NCBI GenBank assembly: GCA_018365455.1
Contig: JAGZJZ010000022.1
Coordinates: forward strand, 49,523 to 113,522
Source of the DNA: Clostridiales bacterium
GTDB taxonomy: Bacteria; Bacillota; Clostridia; Lachnospirales; Lachnospiraceae
Length of the DNA stretch: 64,000 nucleotides
Direction of reading: 5' to 3'
Below, one piece after another: positions 41,370 to 50,668 of this stretch. The position numbers and the translations under genes are program-made. How positions within the stretch are numbered: the stretch's first letter is position 1; every line of letters starts with the position of its first letter. The notes beneath the pieces are model-generated. The model made no database searches and had not been told where the DNA came from. It saw only the letters and a list, made by a program, of their open reading frames with translations.

Positions 41370-42887
41370 TTATTTAAAAAACTGCTTCATTATTTCATCT
41401 TTCGTAATATATTTATCCCGTTTTATCATATATGTTCTGACACATTCCTTGGCATGTGCCTCTTCCCGCGCCTTTTTCTCCTCGTTCCGGAAAACGGAAG
41501 CACCAAATTCTATCAGCTTCTTCTGTACCGCTTCCACATCCATATCTTTTGGCTGGATTTCCTGAATGGCGCACAGCCCAGCCAGGACACCGGAAGCCTG
41601 CCCAATTCCCATAATACCTCCCTGGGTGCGGTAAGAACCATGTGCTTCACTGGTACCGGAAATACATCTTCCACTTAAAACCATACCATCAATACCCATT
41701 GGAATAAGACAGCGCATGGGAATGTCATAGGTATCTTTTAGTTCAACCCAGCAGCCGCCCTGGCTGCCTTTCGTATATCCGGAAGCGCCATCCGGGTTGT
41801 GGATGTCCATTGGAAAATAGCCTCTGGACACAACATCCCAAAACATTCTCCCTTCTTCTGCATCTTCTCCCGTGAGGGTATAAAGTCCCTTAATATGTCT
41901 GGTTTCCCGCACCCCCACTTCGTTGCTGGTAACACTGACGTAGGATTTTTCAAATCCGGGCACATATTTAATCATAAATTCTGATACCGATTCAATCTGA
42001 CGTCTGCCCTCAATCTCACTGAGTGCTTTTTCCTCCGGATTGGAAGCGTCATAACCGCTCACTCTGGTAGCATTAAAGTGAATACTTCCCGGATGAATTC
42101 CATTTAGGACAATGACACTGTCTCTGCCAAAATGCAAATCCCCTGCTTCCATTGCCTTTTTCACCAGTTTCTTAAAGCCTTGAGCCACAAAATAGTGCTG
42201 TTTCAGCCTGTCGCTGTATTCCCGAATGGGAACCAGGTCTGACTTCCATTCAAAGTCCTCCGGATTCTCATATATGTAATCGTAGACCTTATCAGTATCC
42301 ACATCCACCATTTCAAACATGGCGGAACCAGGCTGTGCCTTTCCTGTGTTCTCATTTCCATATACATATTCTGCTCCAGCCATAACTGCCGCGTCACCGT
42401 CTCCGCTGGCATCTACTAATATTTTGCAGGCAAATTCCCTTGTTCCCGACTTTGTAACAGCGGTCACTCCCCTGACACAATTTCCATCTTTTTTCACCTG
42501 GCTGATAAACGCATGATAATAGATTTGAACACCGGCATTCAAGAGCATTTCTTCTGCCACATATTTGTATTTCTCCCGGTCATAAAAGCCCAGATATGCA
42601 CCGCTGCCATATGGATCAAGTGCTTTTAGATGTCCGGTGCTTCCATGTACCTTTATTAATTCATCCATAAATTCCTGGGGAATCCCATTGATCACCTGCT
42701 CATCTCCAAAATGGAAGGGGGAAATGGGACCTAATACGGAATTTGTCGCTGCCCCTCCCAGAAATCCGTTTCTCTCAATCACCAGTGTACCAGCTCCTGT
42801 TCTGGCACTTGCCAGGGCAGCCATGATTCCAGCCGGCCCTCCGCCTACAATAATCACATCATATTCTTTCTGAAACTGTTTCACCAT
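41370..42887 (-). CDS. FAD-dependent oxidoreductase (FAD_oxidored family)
   Basis: A 505-residue flavoprotein. The dinucleotide-binding motif VIIVGGGPAGIMAALASARTG is at residues 11-31, followed by FLGGAATNSVLGP, DASGDGDAAVMAGAEYVYG and C-terminal GRCISGTSEAHGSYRTQGGI-MGIGQASG, the hallmarks of the FAD_oxidored (PF12831) group. Members oxidise sugars or other hydroxy compounds and often sit in carbohydrate gene clusters. It lies between the transporter and the glycosidase, so it probably acts on the imported sugar or its aglycone; the reaction is not predictable. Confidence 0.85.
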   Translation of the reverse strand: MVKQFQKEYDVIIVGGGPAGIMAALASARTGAGTLVIERNGFLGGAATNSVLGPISPFHFGDEQVINGIPQEFMDELIKVHGSTGHLKALDPYGSGAYLGFYDREKYKYVAEEMLLNAGVQIYYHAFISQVKKDGNCVRGVTAVTKSGTREFACKILVDASGDGDAAVMAGAEYVYGNENTGKAQPGSAMFEMVDVDTDKVYDYIYENPEDFEWKSDLVPIREYSDRLKQHYFVAQGFKKLVKKAMEAGDLHFGRDSVIVLNGIHPGSIHFNATRVSGYDASNPEEKALSEIEGRRQIESVSEFMIKYVPGFEKSYVSVTSNEVGVRETRHIKGLYTLTGEDAEEGRMFWDVVSRGYFPMDIHNPDGASGYTKGSQGGCWVELKDTYDIPMRCLIPMGIDGMVLSGRCISGTSEAHGSYRTQGGIMGIGQASGVLAGLCAIQEIQPKDMDVEAVQKKLIEFGASVFRNEEKKAREEAHAKECVRTYMIKRDKYITKDEIMKQFFK

Positions 42888-42902
42888 AATATTTCCCCTT
42901 TC

Positions 42903-44240
42903 CTACAGTCCGTTTTTCTCGTTATACCAGTTTGCTGTTTCATCTAATGCTGCCTTCGCATCTGCGCCGTTAAATACAACATTCTGCGCCGCCTGTACCA
43001 GTTTCACAGAAAGCTCCGAATAATCTTCCGGATAGAATTCCACTGAACCGGTGGCTGCATATTCGTTCCACATTTTTAATTCATCATAGTTGTCAAGAGC
43101 CTTGATCTCTTCATCATCATATACACTGGAAAGAACCGGAAGTACATTTGCTTTCAGCCACTTAACCTGATTTTCTTTCGAATAGAAGGTTTTGATAAAA
43201 TCAAAGGCTGCGTCTGTATTTTTACAATATTTACCGATTCCAAGACTCTGCCCTGCAACCACTGCCGGACTCTCCACTCCATCTTCAAATCCGAGGATCG
43301 GAGCGGATGCAATTTTAGCATTTAACTCCGATGAGCGAATGGCTGCTGCCCTTTGGGTTCCTGCATTGCAGGAAAGAATGGTGCCTGCCTTAAATGCATC
43401 TACCACATCATCTACTCCAAGGCTTAGGGTTGAGTTATCCATCGCTCCCTTGTCAACCAGACTCTTCATGTATTCCAGAACTTTCACTCCTGCATCATTA
43501 TTGAACACAGCTTTTCCATTGTCATCAAACAGGCTGCCCCCTGCTGATCTCAGGAAGGGTATAAAGGATTCCATGAAGCTGGCTGCATTACTCCCATCCG
43601 TAAGCCCAATTACAAAGCCCTGCTCCAGAGCGGTTGACTTAGCCCCCGCCGTATCAGCCAAATCACTGAGGGATTTGGGCACATCTCCAAATACATCGGT
43701 GCGATACCAATAGGTAAAGGTACGGCTTTCCCAGGGCAGGGTGTAAATTTCACTGTTAATTTTCAGGCTGTCAGCAGAATAAGTATAGCCTTCCATCTCA
43801 GGAATAAATGCTTCGGCATATTTCGTCATCGTCTGCACCGTACCGCCTGCAATGTGCTGTTTCAGCATATCGGTGTAAATATTGATGATATCCGGTCCGG
43901 TTCCTGCTGCAGCCGCCTGTATCGCCTGGGATTCAAATTTGCTATAGTGGATACTTTCTACAGTCACGGTATTTCCCATGGTATTATTCTTATTATAATC
44001 TTCTACAATTTCTTTCAAAACCACATTTCTGGGATCCTCAGCAGATTCGGGATTTAAGAAAATCCAGAAGGTAAGATCTGTTCCACCTTTTGCTTCATTT
44101 TCTGTTTTAGCAGAAGTTTCTGCTCCGGTGCCTGTCTGATCTTCCTGTGCAGGATTTTTCTTTGTCTCCTGCCCGCATGCCATTAGTCCTGTAGTGAGAA
44201 CCAGTGCTGCAATCACGCTCATTGCTTTCTTCATCTTCAT
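42903..44240 (-). CDS. Carbohydrate ABC transporter solute-binding lipoprotein
   Basis: A 445-residue family 1 extracellular solute-binding lipoprotein (lipobox GLMACGQ near residue 22). Family blocks: LTFWIFLNPESAEDPRNVVL, GTGPDIINIYTDMLKQHIAG, LPWESRTFTYWYRTDVFGDV and VVAGQSLGIGKYCKN. It captures an oligosaccharide or sugar for the two permeases encoded upstream; as usual for this class the ATPase (MsmK-type) must be elsewhere. The frame opens at 44261, but AAAGGAG lies correctly before the ATG at 44240. Confidence 0.9.
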   Translation of the reverse strand: MKMKKAMSVIAALVLTTGLMACGQETKKNPAQEDQTGTGAETSAKTENEAKGGTDLTFWIFLNPESAEDPRNVVLKEIVEDYNKNNTMGNTVTVESIHYSKFESQAIQAAAAGTGPDIINIYTDMLKQHIAGGTVQTMTKYAEAFIPEMEGYTYSADSLKINSEIYTLPWESRTFTYWYRTDVFGDVPKSLSDLADTAGAKSTALEQGFVIGLTDGSNAASFMESFIPFLRSAGGSLFDDNGKAVFNNDAGVKVLEYMKSLVDKGAMDNSTLSLGVDDVVDAFKAGTILSCNAGTQRAAAIRSSELNAKIASAPILGFEDGVESPAVVAGQSLGIGKYCKNTDAAFDFIKTFYSKENQVKWLKANVLPVLSSVYDDEEIKALDNYDELKMWNEYAATGSVEFYPEDYSELSVKLVQAAQNVVFNGADAKAALDETANWYNEKNGL

Positions 44241-44279
44241 ATTCTTCTTCTCCTTTATCATATAAATTTTTATACTCGG

Positions 44280-45119
44280 TCATCCCTTTACCGCCCCCGC
44301 TGCCATTCCGTCTACAAATTTCTTCTGAAGACAGACAAATAAAATAATAATTGGAATTATGGTAATCATCACAGCTGACAATAATTCCCCCCACTGCACA
44401 CCGTATTGTGTAATATAGGAATATAAACCAACGGATACCGTCCTTAGTTCCTCTTTTGTTACAAAGGTAAAGGATACCAGGAAGTCATTCCACACATAGA
44501 CCGCTGTAAGCAATGCACTGGATACAATGCCAGGCTGTGAAATCGGAACTACAATCCGGTAAAACGTCCGCAGTCTTGAACACCCGTCAATCAATGCCGC
44601 TTCTTCGATTGCTTCCGGTGTGGATTCAAAAAATCCTTTTAATATCCAGGTAAGCATGGGAGTTCTCCAGGCTGTATACACCAGTACCAGCATAAACCTT
44701 GTATTATAAATACCGATTTTTACAGCAATTATATAAAGGGGTATTAACAGGGCTACTGCCGGAACCATGCTGGTCATCAGAATGGCAAACATAAACTGTT
44801 CTTTATGTCTGATGTGAAATCTCGCAAGTGCATAGGCTGCATGCCCCGCAATTATGGTTGAAATAATGACACACAGAAACGTGATTATGCAGCTGTTCTT
44901 AAAGTATGTTGAGAAATTTGATAAAAATAAAACTTTATAATAATTTGCCATGTCTATGGCTTCCGGAAAAATAGTTGGCGGAAACCGGCTGATTTCCCCG
45001 GTACTTTTTAATGATGTCAGAAATCCCCATAAGATTGGAATTATCATGACAATAATAAATATCCCTAAAATTAGATAGGTCAAAAACAGGGATAGCCTTA
45101 CCTTTGTCTTTCCTCTCAT
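44280..45119 (-). CDS. Carbohydrate ABC transporter permease, MalG type
   Basis: A 279-residue inner-membrane permease with six helices and the EAA loop EAIEEAALIDGCSRLRTFYR near residue 190, which docks the ATPase. It begins with a basic cytoplasmic tail. AGAGGAG precedes the ATG at 45119; an upstream in-frame ATG at 45137 has a poorer site. It pairs with the MalF-type permease encoded just before it. Confidence 0.92.
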   Translation of the reverse strand: MRGKTKVRLSLFLTYLILGIFIIVMIIPILWGFLTSLKSTGEISRFPPTIFPEAIDMANYYKVLFLSNFSTYFKNSCIITFLCVIISTIIAGHAAYALARFHIRHKEQFMFAILMTSMVPAVALLIPLYIIAVKIGIYNTRFMLVLVYTAWRTPMLTWILKGFFESTPEAIEEAALIDGCSRLRTFYRIVVPISQPGIVSSALLTAVYVWNDFLVSFTFVTKEELRTVSVGLYSYITQYGVQWGELLSAVMITIIPIIILFVCLQKKFVDGMAAGAVKG

Positions 45120-45140
45120 CTTATCTTCTCCTCTCATGAC

Positions 45141-46031
45141 CTAATCTTCTTTTTTGTTCAATATCCCCATGTAGATGATACTAAATGCCATATTTAAAAG
45201 AAGAATCACAATACTGCTTGCAGATCCATATCCCAGGTGCCAGTAATCAAACCCTTCCTTAAATGCCAGGACACTGACTGTTTGTGTCGCATCAAAAGGA
45301 CCTCCTGATGTCAGGGTATAAATTAACGTAACCATGTTGAAATACTCCATGCTCTGTAAGACTACAGAAGTCAAAATGGTCGGCTTCAAAAGAGGAAGCG
45401 TAATCTTAAAAAATGTCTGCAGCTTTGTTGCGCCGTCTACCTCAGCCGCTTCATATACATCTCTGGATATGGACTGTAACGCAGCCAAAATCAAGATCAG
45501 TACAATGGGAAAAGAGTTCCATACATTTGCTATTACAACTGTCAGCTTTGCTGCCATGGGAGTATTAAAGAAATCCACTTTCTGCCCCGTAAGCACATAT
45601 ACCATATAGCTGACCGGTCCATAGTTGCTGTTTAAAAGCCATTTGAACAATAAAGCCGTCACGGTCTGGGAAAGTACCCAGGGAATGATAATCAGTGTCC
45701 GGATTGCCGTCCGCCCCTTCATCTTGCGGTTCAGCAGCACTGCACTCACTACCCCCAGTGGAATTACCAGAACCAGCGACATCAATACATAGGTAATGGA
45801 ATTAAAGATACTGTTCCATCCTTTCGATGACCCAAGAATCTCTATGTAATATTTCAAACCCACAAATTCCTTTACTTCTGCATATTCGGTGTTATGCAGA
45901 CTCGTATTGATAGCAATGATAATAGGCAGAACCGTCATGCCAAGAATTAAAATAACTGCCGGTGCCAGAAAAATAACAGCCAGGAGTTTTTCTTCCCCTA
46001 CTCGTCTTTTTTTTGCTGTCTTTCCTTCCAT
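45141..46031 (-). CDS. Carbohydrate ABC transporter permease, MalF type
   Basis: A 296-residue permease with six membrane helices and the EAA loop DVYEAAEVDGATKLQTFFKI near residue 215. Sugar-permease features at the N-terminus include AVIFLAPAVILILGMTVLPI. It forms a heterodimer with the adjacent MalG-type protein. Confidence 0.92.
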   Translation of the reverse strand: MEGKTAKKRRVGEEKLLAVIFLAPAVILILGMTVLPIIIAINTSLHNTEYAEVKEFVGLKYYIEILGSSKGWNSIFNSITYVLMSLVLVIPLGVVSAVLLNRKMKGRTAIRTLIIIPWVLSQTVTALLFKWLLNSNYGPVSYMVYVLTGQKVDFFNTPMAAKLTVVIANVWNSFPIVLILILAALQSISRDVYEAAEVDGATKLQTFFKITLPLLKPTILTSVVLQSMEYFNMVTLIYTLTSGGPFDATQTVSVLAFKEGFDYWHLGYGSASSIVILLLNMAFSIIYMGILNKKED

Positions 46032-46035
46032 ACTG

Positions 46036-46962
46036 CTACCTCCTCACCTCATAAGCTTCTGCCAGTTCCTCAGACACACGGGAAAGCATATCTACTTCCT
46101 TTTTAAAAGTTTCTGTCAAGCCTTCCTCATCCTGTACCCTGCAAATCGTCCGAATCGGTAGTTTTTCCTCATCTGACAGATAATACTTTGCATTTACCGG
46201 ATAATACTGGCGTTCAATAAGGGACATGAGGGAAAGCTGGTCCGACAGCTCCTTTGCTTTCTGTTCCGTAAAGTGCCTGCACAACCATACGTAAAGCTCC
46301 GGATGGAAGTTGGCCATTACCCCGCTGTAGCCTGCTGCGCCAATCTGCAGGGATTCCAGAAGCGTTGACGTATTGGCATTATACAGCTTTAATTTACTTC
46401 CTTTCAGCCAGGATAGCTTTTTCTCAATCTGACGGATATCACAGCAGGTATCTTTCAAAAAGTAAAAGCGCTTCGTCTCCAGGCACCAGCGGATATTATC
46501 CTCAGACAAAAGGCGTTTGTAAGGATACGGACATTCATAGAAACCCAATGGGATATCCTCTGGAATCTTTGCCAGAAGCAGTTCACAGTTCTTCTGCCAA
46601 ATGTCATCTTCCTCCTCTTCCCTGGCGAGCCTGTTGGTAATGAGGATAACAGCATCTACTCCCGTTTCAGCCATATCCGTAATTTCTGCCGCCTGATCCT
46701 CCAGGGCTTCTGAAATATGACCGGATGCGATAACCGGGATTCTGCCATTGGAGGCTTTTACCACGGCTTTTGCAACCGCGATCCGCTCCTTTAGTGTAAG
46801 CTGAAACATTTCACTTGACTGGCATACTGCGAATAATCCGGAAACCCCTTTTTCTATGTACCACTCCACCAGACTCCCCAATGCTTCATAATCCACTTCG
46901 TTTTCTTCTGTGAAAGGAGTCAACATAACCGGCCAGACCCCTCCTGGAAATTGTTTTACCAT
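46036..46962 (-). CDS. DapA-family aldolase/lyase
   Basis: A 308-residue TIM-barrel enzyme of the dihydrodipicolinate synthase / N-acetylneuraminate lyase family. Schiff-base Lys lies in FYFLKDTCCDI; the catalytic Tyr is in LGFYECPYPYKRL; the N-terminus GVWPVMLTPFTEENEVDYEA and GLFAVCQSSEMFQLT replace the usual GTTGE motif. Family members cleave or form 2-keto acids such as sialic acid or 2-keto-3-deoxy sugar acids. As first gene of the sugar operon it suggests the imported compound is turned into a keto acid. The frame is open to 46998; AAGGAGG favours the ATG at 46962. Confidence 0.85.
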   Translation of the reverse strand: MVKQFPGGVWPVMLTPFTEENEVDYEALGSLVEWYIEKGVSGLFAVCQSSEMFQLTLKERIAVAKAVVKASNGRIPVIASGHISEALEDQAAEITDMAETGVDAVILITNRLAREEEEDDIWQKNCELLLAKIPEDIPLGFYECPYPYKRLLSEDNIRWCLETKRFYFLKDTCCDIRQIEKKLSWLKGSKLKLYNANTSTLLESLQIGAAGYSGVMANFHPELYVWLCRHFTEQKAKELSDQLSLMSLIERQYYPVNAKYYLSDEEKLPIRTICRVQDEEGLTETFKKEVDMLSRVSEELAEAYEVRR

Positions 46963-46979
46963 TCCTTTCTCCTCCTTTT

Positions 46980-47004
46980 GTTCTATAATATAGAACAATG
47001 TTCT
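46980..47004. promoter_or_regulatory. IclR-type operator upstream of the DapA-family gene
   Basis: GTTCT-N7-AGAAC-N3-GTTCT, identical in architecture to the site at 47826-47850. It is nested in TTGTTCTATA-A-TATAGAACAA (46978-46998), a perfect 10+1+10 palindrome, and lies 17 bases upstream of the start codon. Confidence 0.65.
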
Positions 47005-47055
47005 CTTTATATTGTTTAAGGAAAACTTAGATATCTATGTATCTAAGTTCTCATC

Positions 47056-47808
47056 TTAAATCCTGCTTTCAATGAGCTTTACGTATTTCTTAATCAGTTC
47101 TGCTATCTCTACTATTTTTTCATCTGTGAATTGTACCGATGCCCCGCTTACACTAATAGCTGCCACTACCTGCCTCCGGTTATCGAAGATGGGAAGTGCG
47201 ACACATTTTATTCCAAATTCATGCTCCATGTTGTCGACTGCATATCCCCGGACCTTCGTAAGCTGCAGCTCATCCAGCAATTGTTCCCTGTCTGTAATGG
47301 TATTTTCCGTATATGGCCGCATATCTGTTGATATGCAAGCCTCTATCTGCTCATGATTCATACCGGATAACATTGCTTTCCCTAAACCTGTACAATACAT
47401 CTTAGCCCTCTCCCCCAGCAGTGAGCGCATCAGGTAGGTAGCATCTGCCGGATAGGTGGCATCCAGATACAATACTTCATCCATTCTTGGGACTGCCAGA
47501 TAGACATTCTTATTCGTGATGTTTGCCAGCTCCTGCATGTATGGCATAGCAATCTTTGTCAGTGTAAACCGGTCACCCAGCGCCCGGCTCAGGTCAAATA
47601 TTCCTATTCCCAATCTGTACTTTCCGGTCTCCGCATCCTGTTCTAAATATCCCATAGCCTTATAGGTATTCAGAATATTATGTACATTGCTTTTGTACAG
47701 GCCCAGCTGCTCACTGATTTCTGTCACTCCCAGATTGGGCTTCCTGGTAAAGCAGTTTAAAACTTCAATTGCCTTTTGGAGACTCTTCACTTTTACTTCA
47801 GTTTCCAT
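47056..47808 (-). CDS. IclR-family transcriptional regulator
   Basis: A 250-residue IclR-type regulator: N-terminal winged helix (VLNCFTRKPNLGVTEISEQL, KSNVHNILNTYKAMGYLEQD) and C-terminal effector domain (CTGLGKAMLSGMNHEQIEA, GYAVDNMEHEFGIKCVALPI, ISVSGASVQFTDEK). It should repress or activate the downstream sugar operon depending on a small-molecule effector. The frame opens at 47844, but AAGGGGTGAG precedes the ATG at 47808. Paired operators before this gene and the DapA-family gene suggest it controls both. Confidence 0.9.
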   Translation of the reverse strand: METEVKVKSLQKAIEVLNCFTRKPNLGVTEISEQLGLYKSNVHNILNTYKAMGYLEQDAETGKYRLGIGIFDLSRALGDRFTLTKIAMPYMQELANITNKNVYLAVPRMDEVLYLDATYPADATYLMRSLLGERAKMYCTGLGKAMLSGMNHEQIEACISTDMRPYTENTITDREQLLDELQLTKVRGYAVDNMEHEFGIKCVALPIFDNRRQVVAAISVSGASVQFTDEKIVEIAELIKKYVKLIESRI

Positions 47809-47825
47809 AAACTCACCCCTTGCTC

Positions 47826-47850
47826 GTTCTCTTTTATAGAACATGGTTCT
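47826..47850. promoter_or_regulatory. IclR-type operator upstream of iclR (autoregulatory)
   Basis: GTTCT (47826-47830), N7, AGAAC (47838-47842), N3, GTTCT (47846-47850). The 16-base core TATAGAACATGGTTCT differs from the dapA-side core at two positions. It lies 17 bases upstream of the iclR start codon. Confidence 0.65.
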
Positions 47851-48014
47851 TAATAATTACTATGACTTTATCATAGCACAAACATCCAGATATGACAATT
47901 GTCTGAAATACGCAAACTTTGTCTTTTTGATTTGTTCATTATTAACATACAGGGTTCTTTATGGCAGAACTACAGGCTATAAAAAGAAAAAAATATCCCG
48001 AAACAGCCAGAAAA

Positions 48015-48055
48015 GCCGCACACCACGAAATAGATGCTTTTCGTAATTGTGCGGC
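48015..48055 (-). terminator. Hairpin after the catalase gene
   Basis: GCCGCACA (48015-48022) pairs with TGTGCGGC (48048-48055), and ACGAAA/TTTTCGT form an inner stem; the minus strand continues CTTTTCTGG. It is the only structure in the 355-base gap between iclR and catalase apart from the iclR operator. The bases from 48060 to the catalase stop appear to be plain 3-prime untranslated DNA. Confidence 0.65.
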
Positions 48056-48164
48056 CTTAATGACGTCCCCTCTTCTGACAGTCTACTTAACTATTTTTAC
48101 TGTTCTCTTCTGTCCAATTAAAATTCCACTAATTCAGTGACAAATTATTCTATCGAATTATAGG

Positions 48165-49682
48165 TTACTCCGAAACAGAGGAAATCGTAGCCTGGATCAA
48201 GCTGTTATTATCCAATTTTGCAAGCTCTTTCACTTTGTCCATGGATAAACCTGCCGCTTTGGTAAAACGCTCTCCATACTCCGGATCTGCCAGGTAACAG
48301 TGAACTGCATGACGATACTTAACATTAGGTGAAACACTCGCCATATCGTCTGCTGTATTTTGTATCAGTATCTGCTTCTTCTCTTCTGTGAGAACACGCC
48401 ATAAGTCCCCACCTGCGCGGAAACAGTCGTCCGTTGGATCATCCTTAGGATCGTAGCGATACATAGCACCTTCCAGTGAAAGCTCAGGTTCCATAACCTC
48501 AGGCTGGGCAGTCCATGCTCCGGCACTATTTGGCGTATAGGCAGGGGTCCCACCATAATTGCCATCTGTACGCATGGCTCCGTCTCTATGATACTCATTT
48601 ACCTCTACCTTTGCCCGGTTTACGGGGATATGATTATGGTTTACACCCAGCCTGTAGCGCTGTGCATCACCATAGGCAAACAGTCTTCCCTGTAAAAATC
48701 GGTCAGGGCTAAATCCAATCCCCGGCACTACATGTGCAGGAGCAAATGCAGCCTGCTCCACCTCTGCAAAATAATTGCCAGCATTTCGGTTTAATTTCAG
48801 TTCCCCTACTTCAATCAGAGGGTATTCTCCATGTCTCCAGATTTTCGTGATATCAAATGGATTTTCATAATGGTTTGCAGCCTGTTCTTCTGTCATAATC
48901 TGGACATACATCGTCCATTTTGGAAAATTCCCTTCTTCAATCGCATCATACAAGTCTTTCCCGTGATATTCTCTGTCCACACTATTGACTTTAGCCGCTT
49001 CTTCATTGGAAAAATTCTTTATCCCCTGCTGGGTTTTAAAATGAAATTTACACCAAACGCGTTCATTTTTATCATTGTATAGAGAAAAAGTATGCTCTCC
49101 AAAGAAATGCATATTACGGAAAGAAGCCGGAATTCCCCGGTCACTCATAACTATTGTTATCTGGTGAAAGCATTCTGGAAGAAGAGTCCAGAAATCCCAG
49201 TTGTTTTGAGCAGAGCGGCGCCCGGTCCGCGGATCTCTTTTGACCGCACGGTTCAAGTCAGCGAAATTATGTACATCTCTGATAAAAAAGGTAGGCGTAT
49301 TATTCCCAACCAGATCCCAGTTGCCTTCTTCGGTATAGAACTTTGTGGCAACACCTCGAATATCACGTTCACAGTCTGCAGCTCCTCGTTCTCCCGCTAC
49401 TGTAGAAAATCGAGTAAAAGTTTCTGTTACCGCACCTGGCTGTAACACCTTTGCTTTGGTGTACTTAGAAATATCATGTGTTACAGTAAATGTTCCATAA
49501 GCACCCCAGCCTTTGGCGTGCATACGGCGTTCCGGAATGACTTCCCGGTTAAAATGTGCCATCTTCTCCATCAACCATACATCCTGCATCACTACAGGAC
49601 CTCTTGGACCGGCGGTTATTGAAACTTCATTATCAGCTACCGGAGCGCCGACCTCATTCGTTAACTTCTTATGCTCATTCAT
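48165..49682 (-). CDS. katA: Haem catalase
   Basis: A 505-residue clade-3-size monofunctional catalase, which converts hydrogen peroxide to water and oxygen. Active-site residues are present: His in ERRMHAKGWGAYG, Asn in VGNNTPTFFIRD, and the proximal haem-ligand Tyr in RLFAYGDAQRYRLG; the NADPH/haem-pocket Arg-rich blocks are also conserved. The usual ERVVHAKG is ERRMHAKG here. AAAGGAG precedes the start. It is monocistronic. I found no clear PerR box (TTATAATnATTATAA type) upstream. Confidence 0.95.
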   Translation of the reverse strand: MNEHKKLTNEVGAPVADNEVSITAGPRGPVVMQDVWLMEKMAHFNREVIPERRMHAKGWGAYGTFTVTHDISKYTKAKVLQPGAVTETFTRFSTVAGERGAADCERDIRGVATKFYTEEGNWDLVGNNTPTFFIRDVHNFADLNRAVKRDPRTGRRSAQNNWDFWTLLPECFHQITIVMSDRGIPASFRNMHFFGEHTFSLYNDKNERVWCKFHFKTQQGIKNFSNEEAAKVNSVDREYHGKDLYDAIEEGNFPKWTMYVQIMTEEQAANHYENPFDITKIWRHGEYPLIEVGELKLNRNAGNYFAEVEQAAFAPAHVVPGIGFSPDRFLQGRLFAYGDAQRYRLGVNHNHIPVNRAKVEVNEYHRDGAMRTDGNYGGTPAYTPNSAGAWTAQPEVMEPELSLEGAMYRYDPKDDPTDDCFRAGGDLWRVLTEEKKQILIQNTADDMASVSPNVKYRHAVHCYLADPEYGERFTKAAGLSMDKVKELAKLDNNSLIQATISSVSE

Positions 49683-49770
49683 AGTAAATCTCCTTTCGTG
49701 GGTGAAATAAGTATCTTGTTAACAGTTACAGTATTACTCACACTTTGGATTTCGTGGAAACCAGCCATTT

Positions 49771-50418
49771 CTACAGAAATAGGCACATGCTGATAACCCA
49801 AAGATAACAGCCTGTTTTGGGAAGCATCAGCATTCCTATTTTGGGGTTACGGTTTGTAAAAAGAACAACCGGAAGATAAAAAGAAAAGCTGAATAAAATT
49901 GCCAGCCACATATAATGGATACTTATTATCACATTCCGATTCAGGAAAAAAAGTATTGATACCATAATTCCTATTATAAAAAAAGGGATATTGCGATATA
50001 TTCCCCATTTTACAGGTGGTTTAACATCTACCCAGCGGTTTGCTGGCAGAAAACAAAGAACTACACGCAGAACAGCCATCGCGTATATCAGACAGTTCCA
50101 GAATGGAAGAACTGTAGTACTGCTTATCTGCAGTCCTATTTGCCAGAGCAAAAGGTAAAATAATGTCATAGAAACAGAGGTGATCTGTTTGCCACGCCCC
50201 AAGGCAGTGCGCAGGGCTTTTTCATTTTTGGTAATAATGACCTTGATTCGGGGAATCAGATGAAAAGAATCTCCAACCACCAATATGATAGTCATAATTC
50301 CAGCCTGCGTATGCAAGTCAGAAGAAGATGTCATAAGAAGCACTATTCCTATTATAAAGGCTGAGACTAAATACATGATATCAAAAGCTATTTCAAGATT
50401 GCCAAAGACTCTTTTCAT
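49771..50418 (-). CDS. Multi-pass membrane protein of unknown function
   Basis: A 215-residue protein with about seven hydrophobic helices (FDIMYLVSAFIIGIVLLMTS, MTIILVVGDSFHLIPRI, CLIYAMAVLRVVLCFLPA, FFIIGIMVSILFFLNRN and others). The block GDSFHLIPRIKVIITKNEKA followed by GRGKQITSVSMTLFY is distinctive, but I cannot name the family. TTGGAGAAG precedes the ATG. It stands alone between catalase and the CYTH gene, on the same strand. Confidence 0.6.
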   Translation of the reverse strand: MKRVFGNLEIAFDIMYLVSAFIIGIVLLMTSSSDLHTQAGIMTIILVVGDSFHLIPRIKVIITKNEKALRTALGRGKQITSVSMTLFYLLLWQIGLQISSTTVLPFWNCLIYAMAVLRVVLCFLPANRWVDVKPPVKWGIYRNIPFFIIGIMVSILFFLNRNVIISIHYMWLAILFSFSFYLPVVLFTNRNPKIGMLMLPKTGCYLWVISMCLFL

Positions 50419-50543
50419 GATACTTCTCCAATCGTTTAAAATTAATAATAGTTCCTGTTATTAATATAAGACATATCTATGCAATTGTCAAGAAAATATT
50501 ACTCAGTTGGATAATATCTAAATATCACATTATTTTTCTTCTA

Positions 50544-50580
50544 AAAAAGGTATACGGCTATATATGCCGTACACCTTTTT
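50544..50580 (-). terminator. Intrinsic terminator of the importer/CYTH operon
   Basis: AAAAAGGTATACGGC (50544-50558) pairs with GCCGTACACCTTTTT (50566-50580), with one wobble, around a 7-base loop. It ends the leftward operon about 90 bases after the CYTH-like gene. Confidence 0.85.
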
Positions 50581-50668
50581 ACTGAACTGGGGTATTTCCA
50601 TCGAATTGCTAATCTTGGCTGTGATCTTTCCATTCCATAAGCCGTGGAAAATTCCACATTCATCTCAA

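Noticed and set aside
49683..49770. PerR-regulated promoter before the catalase gene
   Set aside because: No TTATAATnATTATAA-like dyad is present; only a short GTTAAC palindrome was seen.
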